The notes under the pieces were generated by a model. That model saw nothing but the letters and a program-made list of their open reading frames with translations, was not told the DNA's origin and made no database searches. Source: Archivesica marissinica (Eukaryota > Mollusca > Bivalvia > Venerida > Vesicomyidae). From it: a stretch of 64,000 nucleotides of DNA. The stretch covers positions 11,535,814-11,599,813 of the forward strand of contig CM026386.1 in the NCBI GenBank assembly GCA_014843695.1. Reading direction: 5' to 3'. This document shows, in pieces, positions 26,001-41,000 of this stretch (position 1 is its first letter; each line of letters opens with the position of its first letter). The translations under genes and the position numbers were made by a program.

Positions 26001-29000
26001 ATTGCACATTAAACAATTTACATTCTCCTTAGCAATATACAATGCATGAAATCACATTCTCCTTAGCAATATACAATGCATGAAATCACATTCTCCTTAG
26101 CAATATACAATGCATGAAATCACATTCTCCTTAGCAATATACAATGCATGAAATCACATTCTCCTTAGCAATATACAATGCATGAAATCACATTCTCCTT
26201 AGCAATATACCAGGCATGAAATCACATTCTCCTTAGCAAAATACAATGCATGAAAATCACATTCTCCTTAGCAATATACAATGCATGAAATCACATTCTC
26301 CTTAGCAATATACAATGCATGAAATCACATTCTCCTTAGCAATATACAATGCATGAAATCACATTCTCCTTAGCAAAATACAATGCATGAAATCACATTC
26401 TCCTTAGCAATATACAATGCATGAAATCACATTCTCCTTAGCAATATACAATGCATGAAATCACATTCTCCTTAGCAATATACAATGCATGAAATCACAT
26501 TCTCCTTAGCAAAATACAATGCATGAAATCACATTCTCCTTAGCAATATACAATGCATGAAATCACATTCTCCTTAGCAATATACAATGCATGAAATCAC
26601 ATTCTCCTTAGCAATATACAATACATGAAATCACATTCTCCTTAGCAATATACCATGCATGACATCTATTTGGCATAGTGTCACTGCTAGTGCCCAACCA
26701 GTTGTTGGGTTATTATACACTTGATATCAGATGTACTCCACAAACACTACCTTTCAAGTCACCAGGCGGTAGAGTCAGTAACCACAATATAGCTCCCTGG
26801 CCCATCACATACTAGTCTCTTTTCTGCAAAAAACACATTTTATTCCTCGCTCGAACCTTTGATCTCCTGTTTGCGAAGGGGGATGCCCTAATCACTTGCA
26901 CATCGCAATCATTTTATATGTCCATATCACAAGAGATTTCAACTTCTGCTTTCTTTACGTTCCTATGTCCGTCTCGCACAGATCTAAGTCCCTTCCAGGC
27001 ATAGTCATACCGGTTCAAAGCATGGCTCACCTTTTCTTTCGATTTGCCGCCCTTCAGCACAAGTCTACGTATAAACATACTGCAGTCCTTCTTCACAATA
27101 TTGTTAATTTGTACAGAAATGTCTTTCTTTCCAAGCAATCTTTTTTTCCAGTTGGAACTGTCAGTAAATCCACGAGACAGTTTACTGTACGTTACGTATT
27201 TCTTTGTGCGTGGTTTTGTCTGGATCCCGATCTCATACAGGGCTAGTACCTTCATTTTTCCATCAAAGATCTCTTCTGCCAAAAATCCACAATGATCTCC
27301 ATCCTTTGGTGGTGCCATAGCTAATTGCCAATTGGTCCATGCCATTTCCTGTAACAGGAAATTAGATTCTGGTACGTTTTCCCGATAAAGTTTGGGTAAA
27401 TATTTCTCCATATACTTTTTGTGTATTGGTATCTGTTTCGTTTTCTTCATACGTGTTGCTGTTTTCTCCAATTTCGATGAAGCATTCCTCCCTGCTTTCA
27501 TTGGAGTTTTTTTGACAGTTTTCAATGGAGTTTTTAAAGCTTTTATGGTTTTGCCAGTCTTTCCACCCTTTCCCAGTGTCTTAGTTGTTTTATGTCTTGT
27601 TGAGGACGAGCATGCTGGCGGTCTGTCTCTCAGGTCACCAAAGAGTTTATCCAAGTCCTTGTTTATGTTTTCAGACCGTGCTCTGACTTCACTCTCGTAG
27701 TTCAAGAACAGATCATCACTGCTCTCCTTGTAGCAGACAGTCATGAGAAAGTCAAAAATGTTCTTGAAATCTTTAAGTTTCAGATGCTGGCCTTCTGTAC
27801 GCCGCGCTATTTCTGAGTAAAATTTGCCCACACCGCCGGAAAACTCTTTGCACTGTACAGAATAAATGCGGACACCCATATTGCCGAGTTTATCAGCTTC
27901 GACTCTCCAGTCTAACTTGAGCTTGTTGTCTGGGTAGTTTGGTGCATGGGCTTTTGCATCTCCAATCATAACCAGAGCTCTCTGTGATCCTGGAGTCCAC
28001 GACAGTTTTGTGCGCACCTCGTACAATACTAGTTCATAGCACTCGTCCAGATCTCCCCCGCCAGAAACCTTAGTGTTTTGAGTAAAGTCAACAAGCTTGG
28101 CAACATCATCTGTGAAATCAACATGCTGTGTGATGTAGTCAGACCTGTTGCAGTAGTCTGCATGAGCAAAGATCGCCATTCTTATTCCAGGGATATCTGC
28201 CTGCAGTCGTTGAACCATGTCCGAGATTCTTGCTTTAGCCTCTTCCAGGCATTCACCCATGCTTCCCGTTGTATCAAATGAGAAAACAATCTCTTTTGGA
28301 GCGTTGGGCAATGCCATCTTGTCCAATCTATTTATAGTTCTGAAAATAGTTAATTTTAATAAATTACTAAATATAGGATTTAGATTTAACGTAAATTCGC
28401 AAAATTTGCTGGTAGTTTAATTCAAACATAGTTTATTTGAAATAATACAGATAGATAGATACTTTTATTTCCTCCGATTATTTCTGAAGAGCATAACATA
28501 TTTACAAATCATTATTAATATGTATGTACAAACAGTATAATATAAATGCACAAATAACCCTGTTAATTGTCAGTTGAGTACTCGCAGCTGAACTATGCGT
28601 GCATTAGAAACATTGCAAGAACAGTTGTAGTACTCAATGAATCAATGCACAAACATCCTGATGCATCCAATATACCGGTACATTATCAAATTTAGATACA
28701 TGAATGAAACATGGTTTTACACAGACGGATATGTAGTCCAGTGGTAACACGCTGGACTGGTAATCCATGGATCGCAGGTTCGATCCCCCGTCTGACCCTA
28801 ATAAAATTAACAGTCTTTCAGATGGGACGTTAAACCGAGGTCTCGTGTCGGTGCTTTACACCGTGCACGTAAAAGAACCAGAGGAGATTCTGGAATGGGT
28901 CTCTGTCTGTATCATGCACTATCCTCCAAAATCTAAAATAACTAATCTCTTCAGGAGGCGTCGCTCATATGGGCAACCGGTAGCGACGATAAATAAACGT

Positions 29001-32000
29001 AAAAACAACAGAAACATGTTTAGAACCAAAAGCTATAGCTGGTACAGCATTGAGTCTGCCTGTAATCCAGATCACATAACTCTGTCGTGCTATATTGAAC
29101 TGAGAAATTTCTTGGATTTGCTATCTAACAATATACTATCCAATAACTGTACAGCCGTGTTTGCATTTGATGGGAATGTAAAAATGTAAAAATGTAAAAA
29201 TGCACCCACTTGTTTTTATGAAACCTGTTTTTCCCCTCAAATTATCTTTATTAAAAATGTTACCATAACATTATTCAGACATTATTTTGGAATGTTACAT
29301 TAGTTTTGCAAAATTAAAAAAAAACAATTCTCTTAACACACCAATACAAGCATTCTATATATATATATATACATATACAGTCATACCTGTCTTAAACAGC
29401 CAGCCAAGGGAGTCAGAGAAAGTGGCTGCTTAGCACAGGTGGCTGCTTAATAGAGGTGAAATGTATAGTAAAACAACATATTGGGAATCTTGAAACTGGC
29501 TGCTTAATACAGGTTGGCTGCTTAATGGAGGTGACTGCTAATACAGGTTTGACTGTATACGGTATATATAGAACTCTATATACTTTATAAAGATGCTTTA
29601 CTTTGTAAAATAATGAATATATAATGCATTTAATACAAAATGTAGTCTACATCTTCTTTAAAAAATACATTTTCTACAAACCTTATATGTAGACAAAGGT
29701 AAATAACTCCTGCCAGTTATTCACTGTAGTTTTCGAGGTTGTCTCAATGTTTGTTGTGTTGCAAACTATAATGAAATAACCGATAGCGCAGTATATATAC
29801 CTTACAACCAGCTCACTGGGCAAGACAGTATAGATTTGTTCAGTCTTGTCTCATCTTGTTTTATCACTGTACTGAGCATGCCCAGCAAAATGGATAAAAA
29901 TAGATATGACACTGAGTTATAAATAGAATATATTTTTGCAGAACATGCAGTATTGAGTATATAGGATACAGTTATAGTTAGCACAGATTGACCTGTCGTT
30001 TTTTAATGATTATACAAATACACATGTATTCATAAGGCACAGTATATTGTTGATAACAAGTAGCTACTTACTTGTATTCTTTTGAATGACTTAAAAAAGT
30101 AATTATGTAACTTATGAATTACTTTATAAAGTAATTATGTAACTTTTGAATGACTTTATAAAGTAATTATGTAACTTATGAATTACTTTATAAAGTAATT
30201 ATGTAACTTATGAATTACTTTATAAAGTAATTATGTAACTTATGAATTACTTTATAAAGTAATTATGTAACTTATGAATTACTTTATAAAGTAATTATGT
30301 AACTTTTGAGTGACTTTATAAAGTAATTTAAAAATTGGTATTTTGTAACTCTGTAATACTGAGGCAGATGAGTAGCATTCAACAGACTGACGAGACTGGT
30401 TTGATAATACAGCAGTTCATGTATGATACAGAGTGCCGTGGTATACTGTGGTTAAACACTTGTCGTCCACACGTTTAGCCTATGTGTATGTGTGTGTTCG
30501 AGTGTTTCTAGGTCTGCCCGCCCGCAGGTACTGTAAGGAAGAAACCATAGGTCACTAACCCGTTGAGGCGTGACCACATGTGTACTCAGGGATCATTTTA
30601 GAGGGCCATGTGGGCGAAATTGTCGCCCTAGGGACCCTGACTTCTCCCTAAAAAAATACGATTTTCAAACATAATTTTGTCTAGTAAGATACACTGGCCC
30701 ATTATAAAGCACTCCTTCTATTCAAATGTTGTATTTAATGGTTGTACTGTGCATTTTAACCCTATTTTGCAGAAGTATATTAAAGAACACCATTTATGGA
30801 AGCGATCACGTGCTTTCTCACTTCTCCCAAAAATTCTGACCTAGAATGAACCCTGAGTGTACCCATCCTGTCTTAACCCATAACCGACCAATCACATTTA
30901 AAATCGCTATTGCAAACAGAATAGAGCCAGATCAGATCCTTTACTGTATACACATTATGTTTCTGATGGTATAATATTTCCAGCAGGCTTATCAAAATCT
31001 TGACATCACAGTTTTTATGTTTTCAATTAATCTTATTTGTTAAATAAATAAAAACTTGAAATTGTGTTGTTTTCCTCTATGTAGACAGGTCTTACTGTAA
31101 AATGACACTACACCACAGGCACAAGATACAAAATGGCCTATGGTCATATAGTAAGTAATGTTTAAACATTGACCATATGACCATAGGCCCAAAAAAATAA
31201 AAATTGTTTGTGTCGTGTGCCTGTGTTCTACACTACACAGAAACCATTAATATAATGGTGGATAATTTGCCATGCATGATTTTACATTATGGTGTATGGA
31301 CACTGCGAGTATACTCTATGCAGAGTGATGCAATCACTATAAAGTTTAATCTTTATTTATTTTACACCGATTGCGAAGCAAGTTCTAACAACTTATATTA
31401 ATCACTCTCGTTGGCGCAGATGAAAGCGTAAATGTGGTCATTTGTGTGGAGGAAACCGGAGAAAACCCACCTGTCCGATCTGGTGACCCGTAGATGATGG
31501 ATGATGATGATTGTGATGATGATGATGAAGTGACATAGCTGCAAAATAAAAGTGAAGGAGACAATTGAGAAATGATTGAACTTCCTGTTAAATCTAGTGT
31601 GTGGTAATTATATTGCCAGTGTTTTACGTTTATTTATCGTCGCTACCAGTTGCCCATATGAGCGCCGCCTCCTGAAGAGATTAGTCATTTTAGATTATTG
31701 GAGGATAGTGCAATGATACAGACAGAGACCCATTCCAGAGTCTCCTCTGGTTCTTTTACGTGCACGGTGTACAGCACCGGCACGAGACCTCAGTTTAAAG
31801 TCCCATCTGAAAGACTGTTAATTTTATTAGGGTCAGACGGGGATGTAACCAGATGAGCGTTATTGCAATTTGAGACATTGGGCATGGATCATTCAGCCAA
31901 TGAAATTGCTTGTTGAGCAATGCACCCAGGATGACATAGATACTGTTGTTTGATGCCCTCCAACACACTCCACACACAACCTCCACATTACTTTAATCTA

Positions 32001-35000
32001 CTACTCTATTATAATTATGACTGTTTTGTTATTCCAGAAGAAAATAGACTCCAAGTTGGAGGAATTCAAACAGAGGCTTACAGGCCGGGCTCCAGGCAGG
32101 TCACAGGTCCAGTTTACCCCTGCTCCAGTACAACCGCCGATAGAGGTATGTATAGACTGCCCGGACTCCAGCCATTCCAGTTTAATTTCCTTCTCTATAA
32201 CAAAGGCTTGTTTAAAGTTTATTTATTTTACAACGATTGCGAAGCAAGTTCGAACAACTTATATTAACCACTCTCGTTGGCGCGGATGAAAGCGTAAATG
32301 TGGTCATTCGTGTGGGAGGAAACCAGAGAAAACCCACCTGTCTGATCTGGCGACCACCGTACCATCTCACATACTTCCCGGTCCGAGGATCGAACCCGGG
32401 TTGCATTGGTGAGAAGCGAGCGCACTAACCACTGCGCTAATCGGACAACTGCTGGTACGGGTATGTATTGTCAGGCCTGTCTCCAACCAAGTCCGGTCCA
32501 CTTTACACCTGCTCCGGTACAATCACCAGCATGTTAGCTATAATGAGAGACATCAGTCAGTTACTGCCCCTGAATGCTCCCTAAAAGTATGTTATGTTAT
32601 ATTTCGGGTTTTTACGCCTGCATCAGCACCATTTTGGGCTATGTCGCCAGTGGGCAGTTTACCTAACAACACCTTTCCTGGGCAGGCTCCAGCGGTTAAC
32701 CAGTACTTGGGTACACCAACCTCCATAAGAAACTGCCAACTTTTTCATATAAATGAGACACAGTCTGAGCGGGGCTCGAACCCGTGACCATCAGTGATGA
32801 TAGGTTACAGTGGTATACAAGTCAGCGACCTTAACCACTCGACCACGGAGGCGGATTAAAAGTATATAGGTCCTCTTAAGTTGTTTCCTCTGTTTTTATC
32901 GTTGTTTCCTATGCACAACATGCTATACTTTTTCCCCCTCTTTTCATATTATAAATGTTACTATATCCTACAGTATAGTGAAGGTAAAATGGGTAAAAAC
33001 TTCATTTATTTTACAACGATTGTGAAACAAGTTCTAACAACTTATATTAATCACTCTCGTTGGCGCGGATGAAAGCGTATATGTGGTCATTGGGAGGAAA
33101 CCGGAGTACCCAGAGAAAACCCACCTGTCCGATCTGGCGACCACCGTACCATCTCACATACTTCCCGGTCCGAGGATCGAACCCGGGTTGCATTGGTGAG
33201 AAGCGAGAGCGCTAACCACTGTGCTAATCGGACAGCCTATTTTAGTCTAGTCAGGCGCGTAGTTGCCTTTACGCCACAATACCCGGGCTTGCACATTATA
33301 TTCAGGAAGTGGGGTTTTTTGCTGAATATACAGTAGTATTATATATCTAAACTGAACTTTTCTTATGTGTTTGTTAGTGTATAAACTTCCCTTTAAAGGT
33401 GCCAGAGTGCACCATTTGATGTCTAGGTTTCAAAGAATTAGTGGGGAGTATGCCTCCACACCCCCTACCGGGTTCGCACCATTGGTGCTCAAATTCGGAC
33501 CTAAGCTGCTTAATAGTTCAAATGGGTTTCACATTATTTTCAGCTGGCTATGCCGCAGTTAGTTTATTATACTTCCATCTTACTGTATGGCTGATGTTTT
33601 CACGTTCTTAGCTACTTTTTATATTCCCTGTATATATTCCAGACCCCACTGCATGTTTGTGCACAACAACAATCTGACAATGGAGGATATCGTAAGGCAC
33701 AGATAGCCAGCCCCAGTTTGCATCCTCCAAAACCGAGGTCAGAGCATGTGGACGAAATTGATCCCCATCTGCACCTCATGTGTGATCTGTTACCCTGCCC
33801 TCATAGAGGCCAATATCAGGACACTGCTGGACAGGGAACCAGTAGGAAGGGAAGTCACTCTAAAAATATGTTTGAAACAAAGGATAACTCATGCACAAAA
33901 TGCAGAGGAAACCATGAAGAAACTGGCAAATATAAACAATATTTAGAAGCTGAAAAACCTGATGTTGAGAAAACTAACTGTGATATTGACACTAGTGAAG
34001 CAGATAAAAAGATAGAACTTAAAACAGATATAAAATCAGAAAAAAAAAGTATTGAAGAAATAGAACAAATGGTGAAAGAAATCGGTAGTAAAGATGATGA
34101 TATGTATTCGAGAAAATCATCATTGGAAGATGACAAACATAGCAACAAACCAGGCAGAAAGCAGACTGGTTCAAATGAACAAACCGGTGAACACTCGGGC
34201 TCAGAGAGTGAACGATCACAGGCAAAACATAATAAATATTTACATAAAGAATCTCGGCATTTAGAAAGAGAATCGAGATTAACTGCGAATACTAAAGAAG
34301 TGAAAGAACCAGAAGAGAAGAGAGACAAAGTTTTGAAGCCAACACATTCAAGTAGTCCAAAGAATGGAAGAAAAGGTGTGAGTGCAGCAATAGGGCAGGT
34401 GAGTTTTCTCAAGTAATCGTGTTTATACAGCGTAAGTTCGGACCGGCGTTTTAATGGATTTAGCACCCTAGGTTCAATATGATTCTACGATGAATCACTG
34501 AATGTGGGGCAGCTAGATATGTAAATTTTTATTGTGTTTTTGGGGGAAATTGCTAAGATAGCAAAGAAAGAAAATATTCCAATACATTTTTCGTAAAAAT
34601 ATATTAGCACTTTTGGGGGTACCAGTGTATACATTTATTTCAATGAAAGACTGGTACCCCCAAACAAGCTGAATCACTGTGTATAAAACAACATCAATTG
34701 AAGTTTTCCATAAATCTGCATTGCAAAATATTTTATTTGCAATGCCAATTTGTGCAATTTTAAGATTATTTCACCCAACGTTGAGTAGTATGCAGGGTTC
34801 ATTCTAGGTCAGAATTTTTGGGAGAAAGTGCGTGATCGCTTCCTTAAATGGTGTTCTTTAATATACTTCTGCAAAATAGGGTTAAAATGCACAGTACAAC
34901 CATTAAATACAACATTTGAATAGAAAAAGTGCTTTATAATGGACCAGTGTATCTTACTAGACAAAATTTTGTTTGAAAATCGTAAAAACCAAGTGGGGAG

Positions 35001-38000
35001 AAGTGGGGCCCCCAGAGGGCGAAGTCAGGGTCCCTATGGCGACAATTTCGCCCACATCGCCCTCTAGAATGATCCCTGATTCCGATTGCAAACATAGGTG
35101 TCCACACACACAAATTACGCGAAAACATCAAACACAGGAAAATTGCAAAAAAAAACAGCTGAAGCCACTGTTAAATCAATGAGAGGAACAAACTGTTATA
35201 CATTTCGCGATAAATCAGACTTTATCTGCCAAAGGAGGTAATAAAAACCCCAGCGAGGTCCCTCATTAAAGCATTGCTTCATTATTGTATAGAATACAGT
35301 ATAAGACAGTATAAAATGATTTATGGACTGATATCTAGTTTTATTTCTTTCAAATCCCAAAAGCCTCATAATTATATATACAACTACCTATTATTTAGGC
35401 TGTGAAGGAACATCTATTCAGTACATCCACCAGTACAGTGTTATCGAGCGTCGACAGTCTCCCGCTGGCTGCTTCTACAGAGAGGTTGCCATGGAAACAT
35501 AAACCACCATCACCCGAGCAGTCACATGACAAGCTGCTGAGACAGATTGAAGATAATGGTATGTACATTCAGGGTTCCCTCTGCTGCGCCACTTCTGTTG
35601 CCAATTCAAAAAACTAGAGCCAAAGCTGCAAACTAAGAGTGATATAGTTCACAGATAAATATTTGAAGCCATGTATTTGACAAAACATGTTATGCCAAAA
35701 AAAAAACAAAAAAAAAGTTTCGCCAAATTATTTCGCCAATTCACAAAATTTAGCGTCAGTATTTGATTTTTGGCGCCATTGGCATCCACGATCACATGAT
35801 CAACCATCAAAACAGATCACTGATAACCGTATGTAAATTCAGGATTCCCGCTGTCGGTCGCCAATGGCGCCAATTGTGCCAAAAAACCAAATAGTGGCGA
35901 AAAATATTGTGAATTGGCGAGAAACTAAAATTTGGCACATGTTTTGTCACATACATGTCTTCAAATATTTATCTGTGAACTATTTGGCTCTTAGTTGGCT
36001 CCAAGTTTTTCAAATTGGTTCCAGTTTTCATGGTTCATTCTAGGTCAGAATTTTTGGGAGAAGTGAGAAAGCGCTTGATCGCTTCCTTAAATGGTGTTCT
36101 TTAATATACTTCTGCAAAATTGGGTTAAAATGCACAGAACAACGATTAAGTACAACATTTGAATAGAAGGATTGCTTCATAATGGGCCAGTGTATCTTAC
36201 TAGACACAATTTTGTTTGAAAATCGTAAAAACCAAAAAAAAGTTGTATTTTTAGGGAGAAGTGGGGCCCACAGAGGGCGAAGTCAGGGTCCCTAGAGCGA
36301 CAATTTCGCCCACATCGCCCTCTAGAATGATCCCTGAGTTTTTTTTCAATTGGCGACAGGCAACAAATATTCAGACAAGAGAACCCTGAAATTTGATATC
36401 TATCCATCATTTAAACAAATAGAAGAAGATAAGGTTTGTTTGTGTTTGTGGATTAAGTTTGCACCAACAGTTTATGTCATACCATGAAACCTCGGTGGGA
36501 TTCGAACTTACAGCGGTGAGTGGCAAGTGATTTGAAGTCATCGACCTTGTGAAGATACTGAAACATGTGTGTTAGCCTGGATGGCATGTCTGTACAGGAT
36601 AGGTTCTCAGGTTCTCTCCAGACTAAAATTAAATATCTACGGTTTGGATGTTTTTTCCTCATTAATACTTTGCACTGTTGTCGAAGGGTGGTAAACCAAT
36701 CAAACACACTCTACTTTACTTGTTTCTCCTGAAGGGTGGTAAACCAATCAAACACACTCTACTTTACTTGGTTCTCGTGAAGGGTGGTAAACCAATCAAA
36801 CACACTCTACTTTACTTGGTTCTCGTGAAGGGTGGTAAACCAATCAAACACACTCTACTTTACTTGGTTCTCGTGAAGGGTGGTAAACCAATCAAACACA
36901 CTCTACTTTACTTGGTTCTCGTGAAGGGTGGTAAACCAATCAAACACACTCTACTTTACTTGGTTCTCGTGAAGGGTGGTAAACCAATCAAACACACTCT
37001 ACTTTACTTGGTTCTCGTGAAGGGTGGTAAACCAATCAAACACACTCTACTTTACTTGGTTCTCGTGAAGGGTGGTAAACCAATCAAACACACTCTACTT
37101 TACTTGGTTCTCGTGAAGGGTGGTAAACCAATCAAACACACTCTACTTTACTTGGTTCTCGTGAAGGGTGGTAAACCAATCAAACACACTCTACTTTACT
37201 TGGTTCTCGTGAAGGGTGGTAAACCAATCAAACACACTCTACTTTACTTGGTTCTCGTGAAGGGTGGTAAACCAATCAAACACACTCTACTTTACTTGTT
37301 TCTCGTGAAGGGTGGTAAACCAATCAAACACACTCTACTTACTTGTTTCTCTGAAGGTGGTAAACCAATCAAACACACTCTATTTACTTGTTCTCGTGAA
37401 GGGTGGTAAACCAATCAAACACACTCTACTACTTGTTTCTCGTGAAGGGAGGTAAACCAATCAAACACACTCTACTTTACTTGTTTCTCGTGAAGGGTGG
37501 TAAACCAATCAAACACACTCTACTTTACTTGTTTCTCGTGAAGGGTGGTAAACCAATCAAACACACTCTACTTTACTTGTTTCTCCTGAAGGGTGGTAAA
37601 CCAATCAAACACACTCTACTTTACTTGTTTCTCCTGAAGGGTGGTAAACCAATCAAACACACTCTACTTTACTTGTTTCTCGTGAAGGGTGGTAAACCAA
37701 TCAAACACACTCTACTTTACTTGTTTCTCCTGAAGGGTGGTAAACCAATCAAACACACTCTACTTGTTTCTCCTGAAGGGTGGTAAACCAATCAAACACA
37801 CTCTACTTTACTTGTTTCTGCTGAAGGGTGGTAAACCAATCAAACACACTCTACTTTACTTGTTTCTCCTGAAGGGTGGTAAACCAATCAAACACACTCT
37901 ACTTTACTTGTTTCTCGTGAAGGGTGGTAAACCAATCAAACACACTCTACTTTACTTGTTTCTCCTGAAGGGTGGTAAACCAATCAAACACACTCTACTT

Positions 38001-41000
38001 GTTTCTCCTGAAGGGTGGTAAACCAATCAAACACACTCTACTTTACTTGTTTCTCCTGAAGGATGGTAAACCAATCAAACACACTCTACTTTACTTGTTT
38101 CTCCTGAAGGGAGGTAAACCAATCAAACACACTCTACTTTACTTGTTTCTCGTGAAGGGAGGTAAACCAATCAAACACACTCTACTTTACTTGTTTCTCC
38201 TGAAGGGTGGTAAACCAATCAAACACACTCTACTTTACTTGTTTCTCCTGAAGGGTGGTAAACCAATCAAACACACTCTACTTTACTTGTTTCTCGTGAA
38301 GGGTGGTAAACCAATCAAACACACTCTACTTTACTTGTTTCTCCTGAAGGGTGGTAAACCAATCAAACACACTCTACTTTACTTGTTTCTCCTGAAGGGT
38401 GGTAAACCAATCAAACACACTCTACTTTACTTGTTTCTCCTGAAGGGTGGTAAACCAATCAAACACACTCTACTTTACTTGTTTCTCCTGAAGGATGGTA
38501 AACCAATCAAACACACTCTACTTTACTTGTTTCTCGTGAAGGATGGTAAACCAATCAAACACACTCTACTTTACTTGTTTCTCCTGAAGGGTGGTAAACC
38601 AATCAAACACACTCTACTTTACTTGTTTCTCGTGAAGGGTGGTAAACCAATCAAACACACTCTACTTTACTTGTTTCTCCTGAAGGGTGGTAAACCAATC
38701 AAACACACTCTACTTTACTTGTTTCTCCTGAAGGGTGGTAAACCAATCAAACACACTCTACTTTACTTGTTTCTCCTGAAGGGTGGTAAACCAATCAAAC
38801 ACACTCTACTTTACTTGTTTCTCCTGAAGGGTGGTAAACCAATCAAACACACTCTACTTTACTTGTTTCTCCTGAAGGGTGGTAAACCAATCAAACACAC
38901 TCTACTTTACTTGTTTCTCCTGAAGGGTGGTAAACCAATCAAACACACTCTACTTTACTTGTTTCTCCTGAAGGGTGGTAAACCAATCAAACACACTCTA
39001 CTTTACTTGTTTCTCCTGAAGGGTGGTAAACCAATCAAACACACTCTACTTTACTTGTTTCTCCTGAAGGGAGGTAAACCAATCAAACACACTCTACTTT
39101 ACTTGTTTCTCCTGAAGGGTGGTAAACCAATCAAACACACTCTACTTTACTTGTTTCTCCTGAAGGGTGGTAAACCAATCAAACACACTCTACTTTACTT
39201 GTTTCTCCTGAAGGGTGGTAAACCAATCAAACACACTCTACTTTACTTGTTTCTCCTGAAGGGTGGTAAACCAATCAAACACACTCTACTTTACTTGTTT
39301 CTCCTGAAGGGTGGTAAACCAATCAAACACACTCTACTTTACTTGTTTCTCCTGAAGGGAGGTAAACCAATCACACACACTCTACCGTACTTGTTTCTCC
39401 TGAAGGATGGTAAACCAATCAAACACACTCTACTTTACTTGTTTCTCCTGAAGGGAGGTAAACCAATCAAACACACTCTACTTTACTTGTTTCTCGTGAA
39501 GGGTGGTAAACCAATCAAACACACTCTACTTTACTTGTTTCTCCTGAAGGGTGGTAAACCAATCAAACACACTCTACTTTACTTGTTTCTCCTGAAGGGT
39601 GGTAACCAATCAAACACACTCTACTTTACTTGTTTCTCGTGAAGGATGGTAAACCAATCAAACACTCTACTTTACTTGTTTCTCCTGAAGGGTGGTAAAC
39701 CAATCAAACACACTCTACTTTACTTGTTTCTCCTGAAGGGTGGTAAACCAATCAAACACACTCTACTTTACTTGTTTCTCCTGAAGGGTGGTAAACCAAT
39801 CAAACACACTCTACTTTACTTGTTTCTCGTGAAGGATGGTAAACCAATCAAACACACTCTACTTTACTTGTTTCTCCTGAAGGGTGGTAAACCAACCAAT
39901 CACACTCTACTTTACTTGTTTCTCCTGAAGGGTGGTAAACCAATCAAACACACTCTACTTTACTTGTTTCTGCTGAAGGATGGTAAACCAATCAAATACA
40001 CTCTACTTTACTTGTTTCTCCTGAAGGGTGGTAAACCAACCAATCACACTCTACTTTACTTGTTTCTCGTGAAGGGAGGTAAACCAATCAAACACACTCT
40101 ACTTTACTTGTTTCTCCTGAAGGGTGGTAAACCAATCAAACACACTCTACTTGTTTCTCCTGAAGGGTGGTAAACCAATCAAACACACTCTACTTTACTT
40201 GTTTCTGCTGAAGGATGGTAAACCAATCAAATACACTCTACTTTACTTGTTTCTCCTGAAGGGTGGTAAACCAATCAAACACACTCTACTTGTTTCTGCT
40301 GAAGGGTGGTAAACCAATCAAACACACTCTACTTTACTTGTTTCTGCTGAAGGATGGTAAACCAATCAAATACACTCTACCGTACTTGTTTCTCGTGAAG
40401 GGAGGTAAACCAATCAAATACACCCTACTTTACTTGTTTCTCCTGAAGGGTGGTAAACCAATCAAACACACTCTACTTGTTTCTGCTGAAGGGAGGTAAA
40501 CCAATCAAACACACTCTACTTGTTTCTGCTGAAGGGAGGTAAACCAATCAAACACACTCTACTTGTTTCTGCTGAAGGGAGGTAAACCAATCAAACACAC
40601 TCTACTTGTTTCTCCTGAAGGGGGTAAACCAATCAAACACACTCACTACTTGTTTCTGCTGAAGGATGGTAAACCAATCAAACACACTCTACTTTACTTG
40701 TTTCTGCTGAAGGATGGTAAACCAATCAAATACACTCTACCGTACTTGTTTCTCGTGAAGGGAGGTAAACCAATCAAATACACTCTACCGTACTTGTTTC
40801 TCGTGAAGGGTGGTAAACCAATCAAATACACTCTACCGTACTTGTTTCTCGTGAAGGGAGGTAAACCAATCAAACACACTCTACTTTACTTGTTTCTCGT
40901 GAAGGGAGGTAAACCAATCAAACACACTCTACTTTACTTGTTTCTCGTGAAGGGAGGTAAACCAATCAAACACACTCTACTTTACTTGTTTCTCGTGAAG

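Noticed and set aside
28318..28326. vWA gene start three codons upstream at TTG
   Set aside because: Nuclear genes rarely start at TTG; the ATG at 28317 is in good context and close to the vWA domain.
37972..39642. 556-codon ORF in the 48-bp array
   Set aside because: Openness follows from a stop-free unit whose length is a multiple of three; neighbouring frames are open too, unit deletions shift it, and the host gene splices across it.
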